From contig NZ_NAST01000010.1 of NCBI RefSeq assembly GCF_002142215.1, positions 28,082 through 92,081 of the forward strand: 64,000 nt of DNA, given 5' to 3'. This DNA is from Gilliamella sp. N-G2 (GTDB lineage Bacteria; Pseudomonadota; Gammaproteobacteria; Enterobacterales; Orbaceae). Below the pieces are notes generated by a model. That model saw only the letters and a program-made list of their open reading frames with translations, did no database searches and was not told the origin of the DNA. A program made the position numbers and the translations under genes. This document shows positions 1 to 8,483 of the stretch, one piece after another (the first letter of the stretch is position 1; each line of letters begins with the position of its first letter).

Positions 1-198
1 TTAGGTGCATTAGTCTTTCGCCGAGGCGGCCGTTTTTATAACTTCCAAGGCCTACGTCGTTTTAAAGAAAAATTTGCAACGCATTGGCAACCTCGTTATA
101 TGGCGGTTCCTGCCGGACTTGACCCCTTGGTTGCTTTAATTGATACCACTATGTTAATTTCAGGTGGCAAAACAACATTAACTAACCAGAAGAACTAA
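1..198 (+). CDS. mprF: MprF C-terminal end (partial): lysylphosphatidylglycerol synthase/flippase
   Basis: Frame 1 is open from the first base to a TAA at 196-198. The translation contains FRRGGRFYNFQGLRRFKEKF and then HWQPRYMAVPAGL, which is the typical C-terminal end of the MprF synthase domain. MprF transfers lysine or alanine from aminoacyl-tRNA to phosphatidylglycerol and flips the product, giving resistance to cationic peptides. The start lies outside the window. The next gene begins four bases later and belongs to the AcvB/VirJ family, whose members often sit beside mprF, so the two probably form one operon. Identification rests on about 65 residues. Confidence 0.8.
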   Translation, partial: LGALVFRRGGRFYNFQGLRRFKEKFATHWQPRYMAVPAGLDPLVALIDTTMLISGGKTTLTNQKN

Positions 199-202
199 TC
201 AA

Positions 203-1483
203 ATGAAAAAAATCATACTTTATGTTTTATTATTCATTATTTTAGTATTCATTACATTTTGTATTGTTATAGGTTGGTACAGCTATAAAAACCAACGAAC
301 AGCTTCGGTTAAAACTGTTACAATTAATCAAAACTTTACTATTTTATCTGCTAGCCCCAAACAGTCAGCAGAAGCTTCAGCAATAATTGTTGCGACACGA
401 GATAATCACTTTACCGCTAATCAATTATTAACCTTATCTGAATCAATGGGTGCTAAATTGGTGCAATTTGAATTACAACCACAAGGAAGTTGTGCCGAAC
501 AACAAACACGCTTTGAACAAGCGCAGAAAATCTTAAATGAGGATAAATTTATTGTTGCCGGCATGCAAGAAGGTGCGGCTTTCGCTTATCGTTGGTTAAG
601 CAAACAACAAGATGATTATGCTAAAGCTTTATCCATTGAGTTTACTTTAGATCATAAAGATTGCGACACACCTTTACCAGCACAGGCCAGCCATGGAACA
701 TGGCAGGTTATTTGGAACAATCCTCCTGATGAACAAGTTGCAATTTTCCCTCGCCAACAAAAACAGATTAAAGTAACCACGTCAATTGGTGAATATCAAG
801 CGTCACCCACCGAACTGTTAAGTTTACATTTATCCTCTATTTTATTTGGTGAACATGAACCATTACCTGTGATTGAATTGCCAGCTAAAGGTAATCCACA
901 ACATCCGAATAGTGTTACCTTTTATTATTCAGGTGATGGTGGCTGGCGAGATTTAGATAAAGTTTCAGCAGAATATATGGCTTCACATGGTTATTCGGTG
1001 GTTGGTGTCGATGCGCTTAAACTTTTTTGGCAACATCGCTCGGTTGAACGTAGTGCTAAAGATCTGACCTATTTAATGCAAGAATACCGTGATAAATGGG
1101 GAGTGAATAAATTTGTACTAGCAGGTTATTCTTTTGGTGGTGACATCTTACCAGCACTATATAATCGTTTATCTAAAGTAGATCAACAAAGCGTTCAAGC
1201 ATTGATCATGATTGCTTTTTCTAAAGATGCTAATTTTGAAATAGAAGTTAGTGGTTGGCTGGGGCAATCAGGTGATGAAATGAAAACAGCACCAGAGGTT
1301 GCGCAGATTCCGGAAAAGAAATTATTCTGTATCTATGGTGCAGAAGAGAAAGACGATAGCGGTTGCCTACAACCAGAGATGAAAGGCGAAGCATTTCAAC
1401 TACCGGGTGGCCATCATTTTGATGAAAATTATCCGCACTTAGGGCAAATTATTATGCAAGCTATCGACAAACGTATGCAATAA
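203..1483 (+). CDS. AcvB/VirJ family periplasmic serine hydrolase (likely lysyl-phosphatidylglycerol hydrolase)
   Basis: The 426-residue protein has an N-terminal membrane segment (about residues 3-26), a poorly conserved middle part and a C-terminal VirJ-type alpha/beta-hydrolase domain. The latter shows YSGDGGWRDLD near residue 245, a nucleophile elbow GYSFGG with Ser310, and a late GGHHFDE that supplies the catalytic His. AcvB/VirJ proteins act in the periplasm and are reported to hydrolyse aminoacylated phosphatidylglycerol, the MprF product. The position four bases after mprF fits a make-and-remove lipid pair. The start is the ATG at 203 directly after the mprF stop. The enzymatic role is inferred from family and neighbour. 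Confidence 0.8.
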   Translation: MKKIILYVLLFIILVFITFCIVIGWYSYKNQRTASVKTVTINQNFTILSASPKQSAEASAIIVATRDNHFTANQLLTLSESMGAKLVQFELQPQGSCAEQQTRFEQAQKILNEDKFIVAGMQEGAAFAYRWLSKQQDDYAKALSIEFTLDHKDCDTPLPAQASHGTWQVIWNNPPDEQVAIFPRQQKQIKVTTSIGEYQASPTELLSLHLSSILFGEHEPLPVIELPAKGNPQHPNSVTFYYSGDGGWRDLDKVSAEYMASHGYSVVGVDALKLFWQHRSVERSAKDLTYLMQEYRDKWGVNKFVLAGYSFGGDILPALYNRLSKVDQQSVQALIMIAFSKDANFEIEVSGWLGQSGDEMKTAPEVAQIPEKKLFCIYGAEEKDDSGCLQPEMKGEAFQLPGGHHFDENYPHLGQIIMQAIDKRMQ

Positions 1484-1542
1484 ATGTGGCACTTTAGGTA
1501 TTATTTTTAAAATAAAAGCATTAATAAAAAATTATAAAAATA

Positions 1543-2439
1543 TTAATGCTTTTTAAGTTTGATTTTCCCTTCTGATAAGAATACGCCACCAAGAGTAAAT
1601 AAGGTACCTATTGCCGCAATCCATGTAAAAGGTTCATCTAAAATTAATACTGCATTAATAATTGTCAAAATTGGCACTAAATAGATATAGATGCTAATTT
1701 TAACCGCCCCCACTAATTTTACAGCATAGTTCCAAGAAGCAAAGCAGATAGCTGAAGCTCCGACGCCTAAAAATAAGATATTCATTAAGTTTATTGGTTG
1801 CTCAAATCGAGAAAAATTCCATTCAAAACCAAATAAATACAGTGCGGGTAGCATAAACATTAGACCGTAAAAAAAGAATCTTCGCGTCAGCAAAATAATA
1901 TTGTAACCATAGTTACTACTTTTTTTAGTTAAAATTGAATAACACGCCCAAAATAGGCAAGCAAACACCGCCAGTAAATCACCAAGTGGATTAACCGATA
2001 ATACAAACTGACCATTGAAACTAATTAAGGCTATACCTATCATGCCGAATAGACAGCCAATATAAAACACTTTCGCTGGTTTTTCGGCCTTGAGAAAGAA
2101 GATGGCCAATATAGCAGTAAAGACTGGAGCTAGTGTGGTGATCACACCAACATTTGATGCTGTGGTATAGGTTAACGCAATATTTTCACAGAGAAAATAA
2201 CAAGTGACACCACAAAATCCAGCGCCAAGGAACATCAACTCTTGTTTAATCCCCTGCCAGGCGAAAAAGCGAGGGGCTAATAACCAAAGCGTGGCATAAC
2301 CTAAGGTAAATCGAAAAAAGAGAATTTCAATCGGTTTAAAATCTGTCAGTAAAACTTTGGTGGCAATATAAGTGATTCCCCAAATAAACACTGTCATCAG
2401 TGCGATTAGGTGGCCTTTTGTCCTTGATGAAAATAACAT
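1543..2439 (-). CDS. EamA/DMT-family transporter (RhaT/YdcZ-like exporter)
   Basis: The 298-residue protein is almost wholly hydrophobic, with about ten membrane segments arranged as two EamA repeats. The first repeat starts with HLIALMTVFIWGITYIATKV and the second near residue 150 with GDLLAVFACLFWACYSILTKK, the usual tandem duplication of drug/metabolite transporters. Members export amino acids, metabolites or drugs; the substrate cannot be read from the sequence. It is transcribed alone, converging on the mprF operon. A minus-strand hairpin plus T-run lies about 265 bases upstream of its start (see 2703-2730) and may sit in its leader. Confidence 0.85.
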   Translation of the reverse strand: MLFSSRTKGHLIALMTVFIWGITYIATKVLLTDFKPIEILFFRFTLGYATLWLLAPRFFAWQGIKQELMFLGAGFCGVTCYFLCENIALTYTTASNVGVITTLAPVFTAILAIFFLKAEKPAKVFYIGCLFGMIGIALISFNGQFVLSVNPLGDLLAVFACLFWACYSILTKKSSNYGYNIILLTRRFFFYGLMFMLPALYLFGFEWNFSRFEQPINLMNILFLGVGASAICFASWNYAVKLVGAVKISIYIYLVPILTIINAVLILDEPFTWIAAIGTLFTLGGVFLSEGKIKLKKH

Positions 2440-2702
2440 AAAAATTCTCTCTGCTCACTTATTAGTATTTAAGCACCATCCATTACCTTATTACTTAGTT
2501 ACCAGACTAAATATACCAAATAAATTGAGAATAGATAAAAGGCTTGATAATAATAAAAATAACACTATTTATTAGAATAATGAAAATCGCTAAATATTAA
2601 CTTGCTGTTAATAATTGTTCAATATATTTTAATATATCGATTATTTATGTAGATTATATAATTCTATAGCAGGACTAGTTAGCACTAATAAAAATTGTAG
2701 GC

Positions 2703-2730
2703 AAAAAAAATCCACTCAAAAATGAGTGGA
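2703..2730 (-). terminator. Orphan minus-strand intrinsic terminator
   Basis: TCCACTC and GAGTGGA (2711-2717 and 2724-2730) form a perfect 7-bp stem around AAAAAT. On the minus strand the stem is followed by eight T residues (complement of 2703-2710), the classic intrinsic terminator layout. No minus-strand gene lies directly upstream. It may end a small RNA or lie in the leader of the EamA gene. Confidence 0.6.
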
Positions 2731-2939
2731 GGGCAAAAAAATGAATTAACGTAATCTGAATATATAGACAGACTAAATCACAAAAAGTTCCAATTAATTT
2801 CAAAAAAATTTAATATTTTTCTAAAAACATTCTATTATATTGATTTATATAAATAATTATTTTGAAAAATATTTAAAAAAATATAAATATTTTTCATTTT
2901 TCAGCACATAAAAACTAATTTGCTTAAAACTTAATTTTA

Positions 2940-2969
2940 TTGCAAATTTAAATAATCTAACGCTATACT
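2940..2969 (+). promoter_or_regulatory. ghrB promoter, sigma70 type
   Basis: TTGCAA (2940-2945) and TATACT (2964-2969) are separated by 18 bases and lie 38 bases before the ghrB ATG. Both hexamers are close to consensus. An AGGAG ribosome binding site follows at about 2998-3002. Confidence 0.6.
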
Positions 2970-3007
2970 GCGCTAAAAATAGTCTATATAGCTATATAGG
3001 AGTATTT

Positions 3008-3988
3008 ATGAAAAAGAATGTTGTTTTATTTAGTAAAATTCCAGCTGATCAGCAAGAAAGACTAGCGCAAGCTTTCAATCTAACACTATTTCAAGGTGAT
3101 CCTAAAACCGATATTAGTGGATTTATCCAAACATTAGCCAATGCTGACGGTATGATTGGATCTAATATTCCAACTCGAATTGATGATGATTTTTTGCAAC
3201 ACACCCCTAAATTAAAAGCTGCGGCGACAATTTCAGTCGGTTTTGATAATTATGATTTGCTTGCTTTGAAAAAACATGGCGTCCGATTAATGAATACTCC
3301 GAAAGTTCTCACTGAAAGTACCGCTGATCTCATTTTTACCCTGCTCATGGCTACCGCTCGCCGAACCGTTGAATTATCTAATCTTATTCATAATGGTGGT
3401 TGGAATAAAAGCATCACACCTGAATACTTTGGTACAGATATTTATGGTAAAACCATTGGTATTTTAGGCATGGGCCGTATTGGTCAAGCCATAGCTAAAC
3501 GAGCACATTGTGGTTTTGATATGAACATCATATATTATAATCGTTCAGCCAATGCCCATGTTGAACAAGCCTATCATGCTAAACGTCTTGAACTAGATGA
3601 TGTCCTAAAACAAGCTGACTTTGTTGTTATCATTTTACCGCTAACCGATCAAACAAAACGGCTTATTACTAAACAAAAATTAGCGTTAATGAAATCATCA
3701 GCTATCCTTATCAATGGCGCTAGAGGTGCGATAATTGATGAACAAGCGCTCTATGAAGCATTAAAAAATAAAACAATTAAGGCTGCTGGCTTAGACGTTT
3801 TTGAAGTTGAACCATTAGCCAAAGATTCGCCATTATTAAAACTTGATAATGTTTTATTATCACCACATGTAGGTTCTGCAACCACTGAAACTCGGTATGC
3901 CATGGCCAAATGCGCTGTTGATAACATTATTGCTGCGTTAAAACCAGAACAACCAACTGAAAATTGGGTAAATCCTGAAGTCGGTTAA
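3008..3988 (+). CDS. ghrB: Glyoxylate/hydroxypyruvate reductase B (2-hydroxyacid dehydrogenase)
   Basis: The 326-residue D-isomer-specific 2-hydroxyacid dehydrogenase resembles E. coli GhrB throughout: ISVGFDNYD, VLTESTAD, the Rossmann motif GILGMGRIGQA near residue 158, INGARGAIIDE with the substrate-binding Arg, GLDVFEVEPL with the catalytic Glu, and HVGSAT with the catalytic His. GhrB uses NADPH to reduce glyoxylate to glycolate and hydroxypyruvate to glycerate in the cytoplasm. Length is normal for the family. It has its own promoter just upstream and is followed by ssrA on the same strand. Other 2-hydroxyacid substrates are possible. Confidence 0.88.
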   Translation: MKKNVVLFSKIPADQQERLAQAFNLTLFQGDPKTDISGFIQTLANADGMIGSNIPTRIDDDFLQHTPKLKAAATISVGFDNYDLLALKKHGVRLMNTPKVLTESTADLIFTLLMATARRTVELSNLIHNGGWNKSITPEYFGTDIYGKTIGILGMGRIGQAIAKRAHCGFDMNIIYYNRSANAHVEQAYHAKRLELDDVLKQADFVVIILPLTDQTKRLITKQKLALMKSSAILINGARGAIIDEQALYEALKNKTIKAAGLDVFEVEPLAKDSPLLKLDNVLLSPHVGSATTETRYAMAKCAVDNIIAALKPEQPTENWVNPEVG

Positions 3989-3989
3989 C

Positions 3990-4018
3990 TTGTATTACTG
4001 CTTGAATTCACCTATAAT
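3990..4018 (+). promoter_or_regulatory. ssrA promoter
   Basis: TTGTAT (3990-3995), a 17-base spacer and a consensus TATAAT (4013-4018) precede the tmRNA gene. Transcription would begin near 4025, leaving a precursor 5' end of about 28 bases to be removed by RNase P. Confidence 0.75.
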
Positions 4019-4052
4019 GCCCCAATATTGTCTATAAACACCAATCACAATT

Positions 4053-4417
4053 GGGGCTGATTCTGGATTCGACGGGATTTGCGAAACCCAAGGTGCATGC
4101 CGAGGTGCGGTAGGCCTCGTAAATAAACCGCAAAAAAATAGTCGCAAACGACGAAAACTACGCACTAGCAGCTTAATAACCTGTATAGAGCCTTCTCTCC
4201 CTAGCCTCCGCTCGTAGGACGGGGATCAAGAGGAGTCAAACCTAAACGAGATCGTGTGGAAGCCTTGCTTGGGGCGGAAGCATTAAATTTAATCAAGCTA
4301 GTTTATCAGTGGCGTGTTTGTCCGCAGCGGGTAAGCGAAATTTAAAGACAAACTACGCATGTAGTACCAAGGATGTAGAGATTTCGGACGCGGGTTCAAC
4401 TCCCGCCAGCTCCACCA
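4053..4417 (+). ncRNA. ssrA: Transfer-messenger RNA (tmRNA)
   Basis: The 5' end GGGGCTGATTCTGGATTCGA and the 3' end with GGTTCAACTCCCGCC and GCTCCACCA are the two halves of the alanine tRNA-like domain, with CCA encoded. The tag reading frame starts at GCA 4144 and reads ANDENYALAA followed by two in-frame TAA codons (4174-4179); the tag is identical to the E. coli tag. The tmRNA rescues stalled ribosomes and marks the released peptides for ClpXP, Lon and related proteases, three of which subunits are encoded later in this window. The 3' end of ssrA is a common integration target, and accessory genes follow here. Confidence 0.98.
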
Positions 4418-4572
4418 ATTCAATATTCATTAATATTCTTTTAAATCCTTTAAAACACATCAAAACTAACAAATACAAGGCTTAAAGCCTATTTTGTTAT
4501 TCATTAAGCACCAGTAAGATACATTTACTATCAGTAATTTTTAGTTATATGATTAGGAAGAACAACCCTTAA

Positions 4573-5012
4573 ATAATAAATAAGAAACAGTTAAATGTCT
4601 TTGCCCAAAAAATCATAAATTCAAGTGGTAATAAAATAATACTAATTTATGCTTTACCGTTTATGCTATTTGCTTTCGCCTTACTTTTATTTATAAGTTT
4701 TAATATTTCAGTCTTTAATTATGTTATAGCTACTATGAGCTATGGTTTAGGTGGAGGACTGTTTCAAAGTTCATTAATTCAGATAGCAATGGTTCAAAAA
4801 AAGATAAACAATCCACCATTGGAAGTTTGTTAAGACTTTTTCAAAATGAAGGAATTATTATAGGGATGACATATTCTTTAAGGTTATTAGAAATAAATAG
4901 GTCTTCTTTAGAGAATATTTCTACCTATCTAAAATTATGAGGTATTAGTTTTGGTATACTCTCTATCATGTTTTTTTATTTATATTTTTCTTTATTTAGA
5001 ATAAAAAAATAA
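4573..5012 (+). pseudogene. Decayed C-terminal part of a DHA2/EmrB-like MFS transporter
   Basis: Reading from 4573, the frame gives membrane segments ending in MSYGLGGGLFQSS, typical of late helices of 14-helix MFS drug exporters. The frame breaks in a run of seven A (4796-4802) and resumes in another frame as TIGSLLRLFQNEGIIIGM, the expected next segment. An in-frame TGA at 4938-4940 interrupts it before the final TAA at 5010-5012. Only the last third of a transporter remains, with at least one frameshift and one stop, and no start. It is a relic between ssrA and mcrBC. Confidence 0.7.
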
Positions 5013-5241
5013 ATACAGTCTCATTTTTAATACCGTGGTTAACAATGCAAATAAATTATTGTTCAAGACAAACCAATTTTTTATTTTTAATTTATCATAA
5101 GAATAACGTTATAAAACTGGTATGAATTAGTATAGCCTATCTACAATTTACTAATAATTTACATCCCATAAATGAAGTCTAAATCCTCTCAAGATACAAA
5201 ATTATATTAACTACACAAAAATATTGCCTTTGCTTATAAAC
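5013..5241. other. Gene-free AT-rich spacer upstream of mcrB
   Basis: No reading frame or RNA gene is visible in this spacer between the transporter relic and the mcrB control region. No copy of the ssrA 3' end (which would mark an attachment site) was found here. Confidence 0.5.
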
Positions 5242-5273
5242 AATCTTATTCTTATATAATCATATATAAGATT
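5242..5273 (+). promoter_or_regulatory. mcrBC promoter region with overlapping inverted repeats
   Basis: A consensus TATAAT (5255-5260) lies about 60 bases before the mcrB start. It is covered by an inverted repeat CTTATAT (5251-5257) / ATATAAG (5264-5270), and a second pair AATCTTA (5242-5248) / TAAGATT (5267-5273) overlaps it. The -35 is weak (TTGCTT at 5230-5235, 19-base spacer). The arrangement looks like an operator over the -10, but no regulator gene is adjacent. Confidence 0.4.
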
Positions 5274-5318
5274 ATATAAATTTCGATATTGTTTCCTAAC
5301 TGTTGAAGACCAGATGCT

Positions 5319-7133
5319 ATGCAAGAAGAATTCGTAGAAAAAAGAAGTGATGTTATCAAAAATTTTCTAACCCTTTATCACAGTTTGATTAGTGGCAATA
5401 ACAAAACTGACGTTTTAAAACTTTATAGTAGGGGGGAATGGTTTGCTGTTGAAAAAATTGGCAACAGACTATTTTTTGGACCAAGCCGTTTCGTAGGTTA
5501 TAAAAACAATTCCATTGAAATCCATAAAAATAATAAGAATAAAGATGGCAGGCAGACAAATAAAATTTTATCAAAACGATTACTTTATTCAAAAATAGAG
5601 GATAATGAATTTTTAATTAATCAATTTCAAAAATTTATTAGCCCATTTATGCAAAAAGAAATAGAGAAAACAAAATTCTTTGTACCAAATAATATTGACC
5701 TTTCTGATTTAAATGCTAATAGCGCTTGTTATTTTATTTCTCCGACTCATTGTCCTAAATTCAAAAAAAAAGCATGGAATAGTTTTTTGAACAATGAGAT
5801 TATGGCTATTGGTTGGAAAGATGAAGATTATTCTAATTCTACAGCTGAAGAAATAAAAAATTCTTATCCGGAAAAATCACCAGCAATTCAAGCATTTAAA
5901 AATATAAAAGATATCAAATATGGCGATATAATTTGCACTACAAACAATAATCATGGATTATGGGGTATTGGTGTTGCGCTATCTTCCTACCGATATAAAA
6001 AAAATATTCATTTTGCAGGAGAAGATGAACAAAATAACCGTTGTTTCTATTCACACTATGTAGATGTTGCTTGGCTTAGCTATGATGCTACTAAAAATGA
6101 GTATATTAAATCTTCGGACTTAAAGATTACTGAACCAGAAACTATATGGCCGCCTTTGGAGACACTATTTAAGTCACAAACTATTCCCGGATGTATATTA
6201 AATTATCTATTTAAAGAAAATATAGAAAACGTTAATGATATGAATGATTTAAAAAAATATATTGAGTTACTCGAAAATAAACAACAAATTATCCTTCAAG
6301 GTGCTCCTGGAACTGGAAAGACCTATACAGCAAAAAATATTGCTAAACAGCTTATTTTTGGCGAGGTCTCTTCAGATAAAAATGAGCAAGCATCTAATTT
6401 ACAATCTCATGAACAATTTAAACTCATCCAATTTCATTCTGCCTATACCTATGAAGACTTTGTGCGAGGAATTGAAGTAAAAACAGAAAATGGCCAACCT
6501 CAATATATTACGAGAGATAAACTATTTATAGAAATGGCTAAAAAAGCATCGGCTGATCCTGAAAAAAAATATATTTTGATCATTGATGAAATAAACCGAG
6601 CAAATCTTCCTGCTGTATTGGGCGAATTAATTTATGCACTAGAGTATCGCGGCGAACAAGTCGAAAGTATGTATGCGGTTAATGATGATAATAGGCTAAC
6701 CATTCCTCCTAATCTTTATATTATTGGCACAATGAATACTGCTGATCGCAGTGTTGGACAGATTGATTATGCTATTCGTCGTCGTTTTGCATTTATTGAC
6801 ATATTACCAACATCTTTACAAGCCAATTTTAAAAAGGATTTATTCATAGATATTTCTGAATTATTTATTAAAAGTTATGAAGAATATGAAAAAAATAAAA
6901 TATTGAATCCATCAATATATTTGTCTGATGAATTTCGAGTTGAAGATGTTTGGTTAGGGCAAAGCTACTTTATAATAAATGGTAAAGATGAAAAGGATAT
7001 AACTCAAACACGCCTTCAATATGAAATAATTCCTATTTTGAAGGAATATATAAAGGATGGCATTTTTAAAGATGTCGATGGTGTAAAAACTAAAATTAAA
7101 GAAATCGAAACTAAATACTCGAATCAACCATGA
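5319..7133 (+). CDS. mcrB: EVE-domain McrB-type AAA+ GTPase of a type IV (modified-DNA) restriction system
   Basis: The 604-residue protein has three parts. Residues 1-125 form an unassigned module with FFGPSRFVGYKNN at 52-64. Residues about 135-295 look like an EVE/PUA-like modified-base reader (ACYFISPTH, MAIGWKDED, IKYGDIICT, GLWGIGVAL). Residues about 315-600 are the McrB AAA+ motor with Walker A GAPGTGKT (328-335), Walker B IIDEINRAN (Asp423-Glu424) and the McrB signature GTMNTADRS (473-476). McrB binds methylated or hydroxymethylated DNA, uses GTP to translocate, and activates McrC cleavage. The mcrC gene overlaps by four bases (ATGA). The accessory position after ssrA fits a horizontally acquired defence module. 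The N-terminal domains differ from E. coli K-12 McrB. Confidence 0.88.
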   Translation: MQEEFVEKRSDVIKNFLTLYHSLISGNNKTDVLKLYSRGEWFAVEKIGNRLFFGPSRFVGYKNNSIEIHKNNKNKDGRQTNKILSKRLLYSKIEDNEFLINQFQKFISPFMQKEIEKTKFFVPNNIDLSDLNANSACYFISPTHCPKFKKKAWNSFLNNEIMAIGWKDEDYSNSTAEEIKNSYPEKSPAIQAFKNIKDIKYGDIICTTNNNHGLWGIGVALSSYRYKKNIHFAGEDEQNNRCFYSHYVDVAWLSYDATKNEYIKSSDLKITEPETIWPPLETLFKSQTIPGCILNYLFKENIENVNDMNDLKKYIELLENKQQIILQGAPGTGKTYTAKNIAKQLIFGEVSSDKNEQASNLQSHEQFKLIQFHSAYTYEDFVRGIEVKTENGQPQYITRDKLFIEMAKKASADPEKKYILIIDEINRANLPAVLGELIYALEYRGEQVESMYAVNDDNRLTIPPNLYIIGTMNTADRSVGQIDYAIRRRFAFIDILPTSLQANFKKDLFIDISELFIKSYEEYEKNKILNPSIYLSDEFRVEDVWLGQSYFIINGKDEKDITQTRLQYEIIPILKEYIKDGIFKDVDGVKTKIKEIETKYSNQP

Positions 7134-8467
7134 TTGAACTTTTTGAACAGTATGATGGACTTTTAAAACAAGATCACTGTATTAATGCGTGTGACAATTA
7201 TATTGCTATTTTAAAGGAAAAAGACTCATACGAATACCAAGTTCTGCGAAAAGGTGAAAAACAGTCCTGCTACTCAATAAATTGCGAGAAAGAGTTATTC
7301 TATTTCAAAACGTCTTATTTTGTTGGAATCAATTGGATTGTTGAAAATAAACTCCCAATATATATACAACCAAAATTAAATAATGAATCAACGCAGATTG
7401 ATTATATGCGAATGTTGTTAGATGCGATTGAAGAGCCCGAAAATCTAAAGCATCTAGATGATTTGTTATATATTTATTTTGATAAACCTCATATCCCAAT
7501 AACACAAAAGCAAGATTTACTTTCTCCGTTCTTAATAGCCCTGTTTCTTAAAGTTATGAAACAAATTGTAAAAAAAGGCTTAAAAAAATCTTATTATTCT
7601 AAAATCGAAAATCTTAATGCCCGCGTGAAAGGAAAAATTCTTGTCAGTAGAAATATCAAACAGAATTTAGTTAGTGGTAAAAAAATTAACGCAATCTGCC
7701 AATATCAAGAATTTGGCGTTAATTGTGATGAAAATAAAATTCTAAAAAAAGCCTATCGTTTTTCCCAACGCGTCATTCAAAAATTTGAAAACGGATTTGA
7801 TAAAACACCATTATTGCAGTGGATTAATTACATTCACCCTGCTTTTGAGCAGGTATCTGATGATATTGATATAACAAAAATAAAAACCTTCAGAAGTAAT
7901 CCGTTATATAAAGAGTATGATCAAGCGATCAAATTAGCATTACTGATTTTGAAACGTTACGCCTACAATATTAGTAATACCGAACAACAACGAATCATGA
8001 CCCCACCTTTCTGGATTGATATGAGTAAATTGTTTGAATTATATGTCTATAAAAAACTGAGAAATATATTTACATCAAAGGAAGTAAAATATCACTATAA
8101 AGCAAAATATCAGGAATTAGATTTTATCTTAAAATTTACCAACCAAGCAGATTTCAAATTTGTAATTGATACTAAATATAAACCTAAATACCACAATCAA
8201 TCAGTAATTATTGATGACATTAGACAAATAAGTGGTTATGCAAGAATTGAAAAAGTCTATAAAGAATTAAAAGTAACAGATTATCGACAAAATATCGATT
8301 GTTTAATTATATATTCTCATCAGAAGAGCGATGAAGATTTTACGATTAACCACTTTATTTTAGATGATCAAAATGAAATACCTAAGTCTAATATACAAAA
8401 ACTAAAAAAAGAATCAGGCTATGTTAATATCTACAAATTAGGAATTAAGCTTCCTGAGCTACTTTAA
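7130..8467 (+). CDS. mcrC: McrC-type nuclease subunit of the type IV restriction system
   Basis: The 445-residue protein is the partner of the upstream McrB. An N-terminal half with KTSYFVGINWIVENKLPIYIQPKL and the middle LNARVKGKILVSRNIKQN resemble the McrC family. The C-terminal PD-(D/E)XK nuclease core is visible as YQELDF (Asp331) and FVIDTKYKPK (Asp347, Lys349). McrC docks on the McrB hexamer, stimulates GTP hydrolysis and cuts DNA between modified sites. Translation is probably coupled to mcrB through the ATGA overlap at 7130-7133. The gene appears intact, and an intrinsic terminator overlaps its stop codon. Confidence 0.88.
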   Translation: MIELFEQYDGLLKQDHCINACDNYIAILKEKDSYEYQVLRKGEKQSCYSINCEKELFYFKTSYFVGINWIVENKLPIYIQPKLNNESTQIDYMRMLLDAIEEPENLKHLDDLLYIYFDKPHIPITQKQDLLSPFLIALFLKVMKQIVKKGLKKSYYSKIENLNARVKGKILVSRNIKQNLVSGKKINAICQYQEFGVNCDENKILKKAYRFSQRVIQKFENGFDKTPLLQWINYIHPAFEQVSDDIDITKIKTFRSNPLYKEYDQAIKLALLILKRYAYNISNTEQQRIMTPPFWIDMSKLFELYVYKKLRNIFTSKEVKYHYKAKYQELDFILKFTNQADFKFVIDTKYKPKYHNQSVIIDDIRQISGYARIEKVYKELKVTDYRQNIDCLIIYSHQKSDEDFTINHFILDDQNEIPKSNIQKLKKESGYVNIYKLGIKLPELL

Positions 8468-8483
8468 TAAAAGTAGCTTTATT
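8457..8483 (+). terminator. mcrC terminator
   Basis: AGCTACTTT (8457-8465) and AAAGTAGCT (8470-8478) form a perfect 9-bp stem with an AATA loop, followed by TTATTC. The stem includes part of the mcrC stop codon. The T-run is short. Confidence 0.55.

Larger units (their letters stand above)
2440..3007. other. AT-rich intergenic region between the EamA gene and ghrB
   Basis: No convincing gene is present in these 568 bases. They hold a minus-strand intrinsic-terminator-like hairpin at 2703-2730, a possible minus-strand -10 (TATAAT as complement of 2834-2839), and the ghrB promoter at 2940-2969. The short plus-strand reading frame starting inside the EamA gene near 2372 has no family features. 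Confidence 0.6.

Noticed and set aside
2372..2575. 67-residue plus-strand reading frame overlapping the EamA gene start
   Set aside because: It overlaps a well-supported gene on the other strand, has no ribosome binding site and no protein-like pattern.
4418..5318. Possible attachment-site repeat of the ssrA 3' end marking an integrated island
   Set aside because: No second copy of the ssrA end (GGGTTCAACTCCCGCC) and no integrase were found in the window, so an intact integrative element is not supported.
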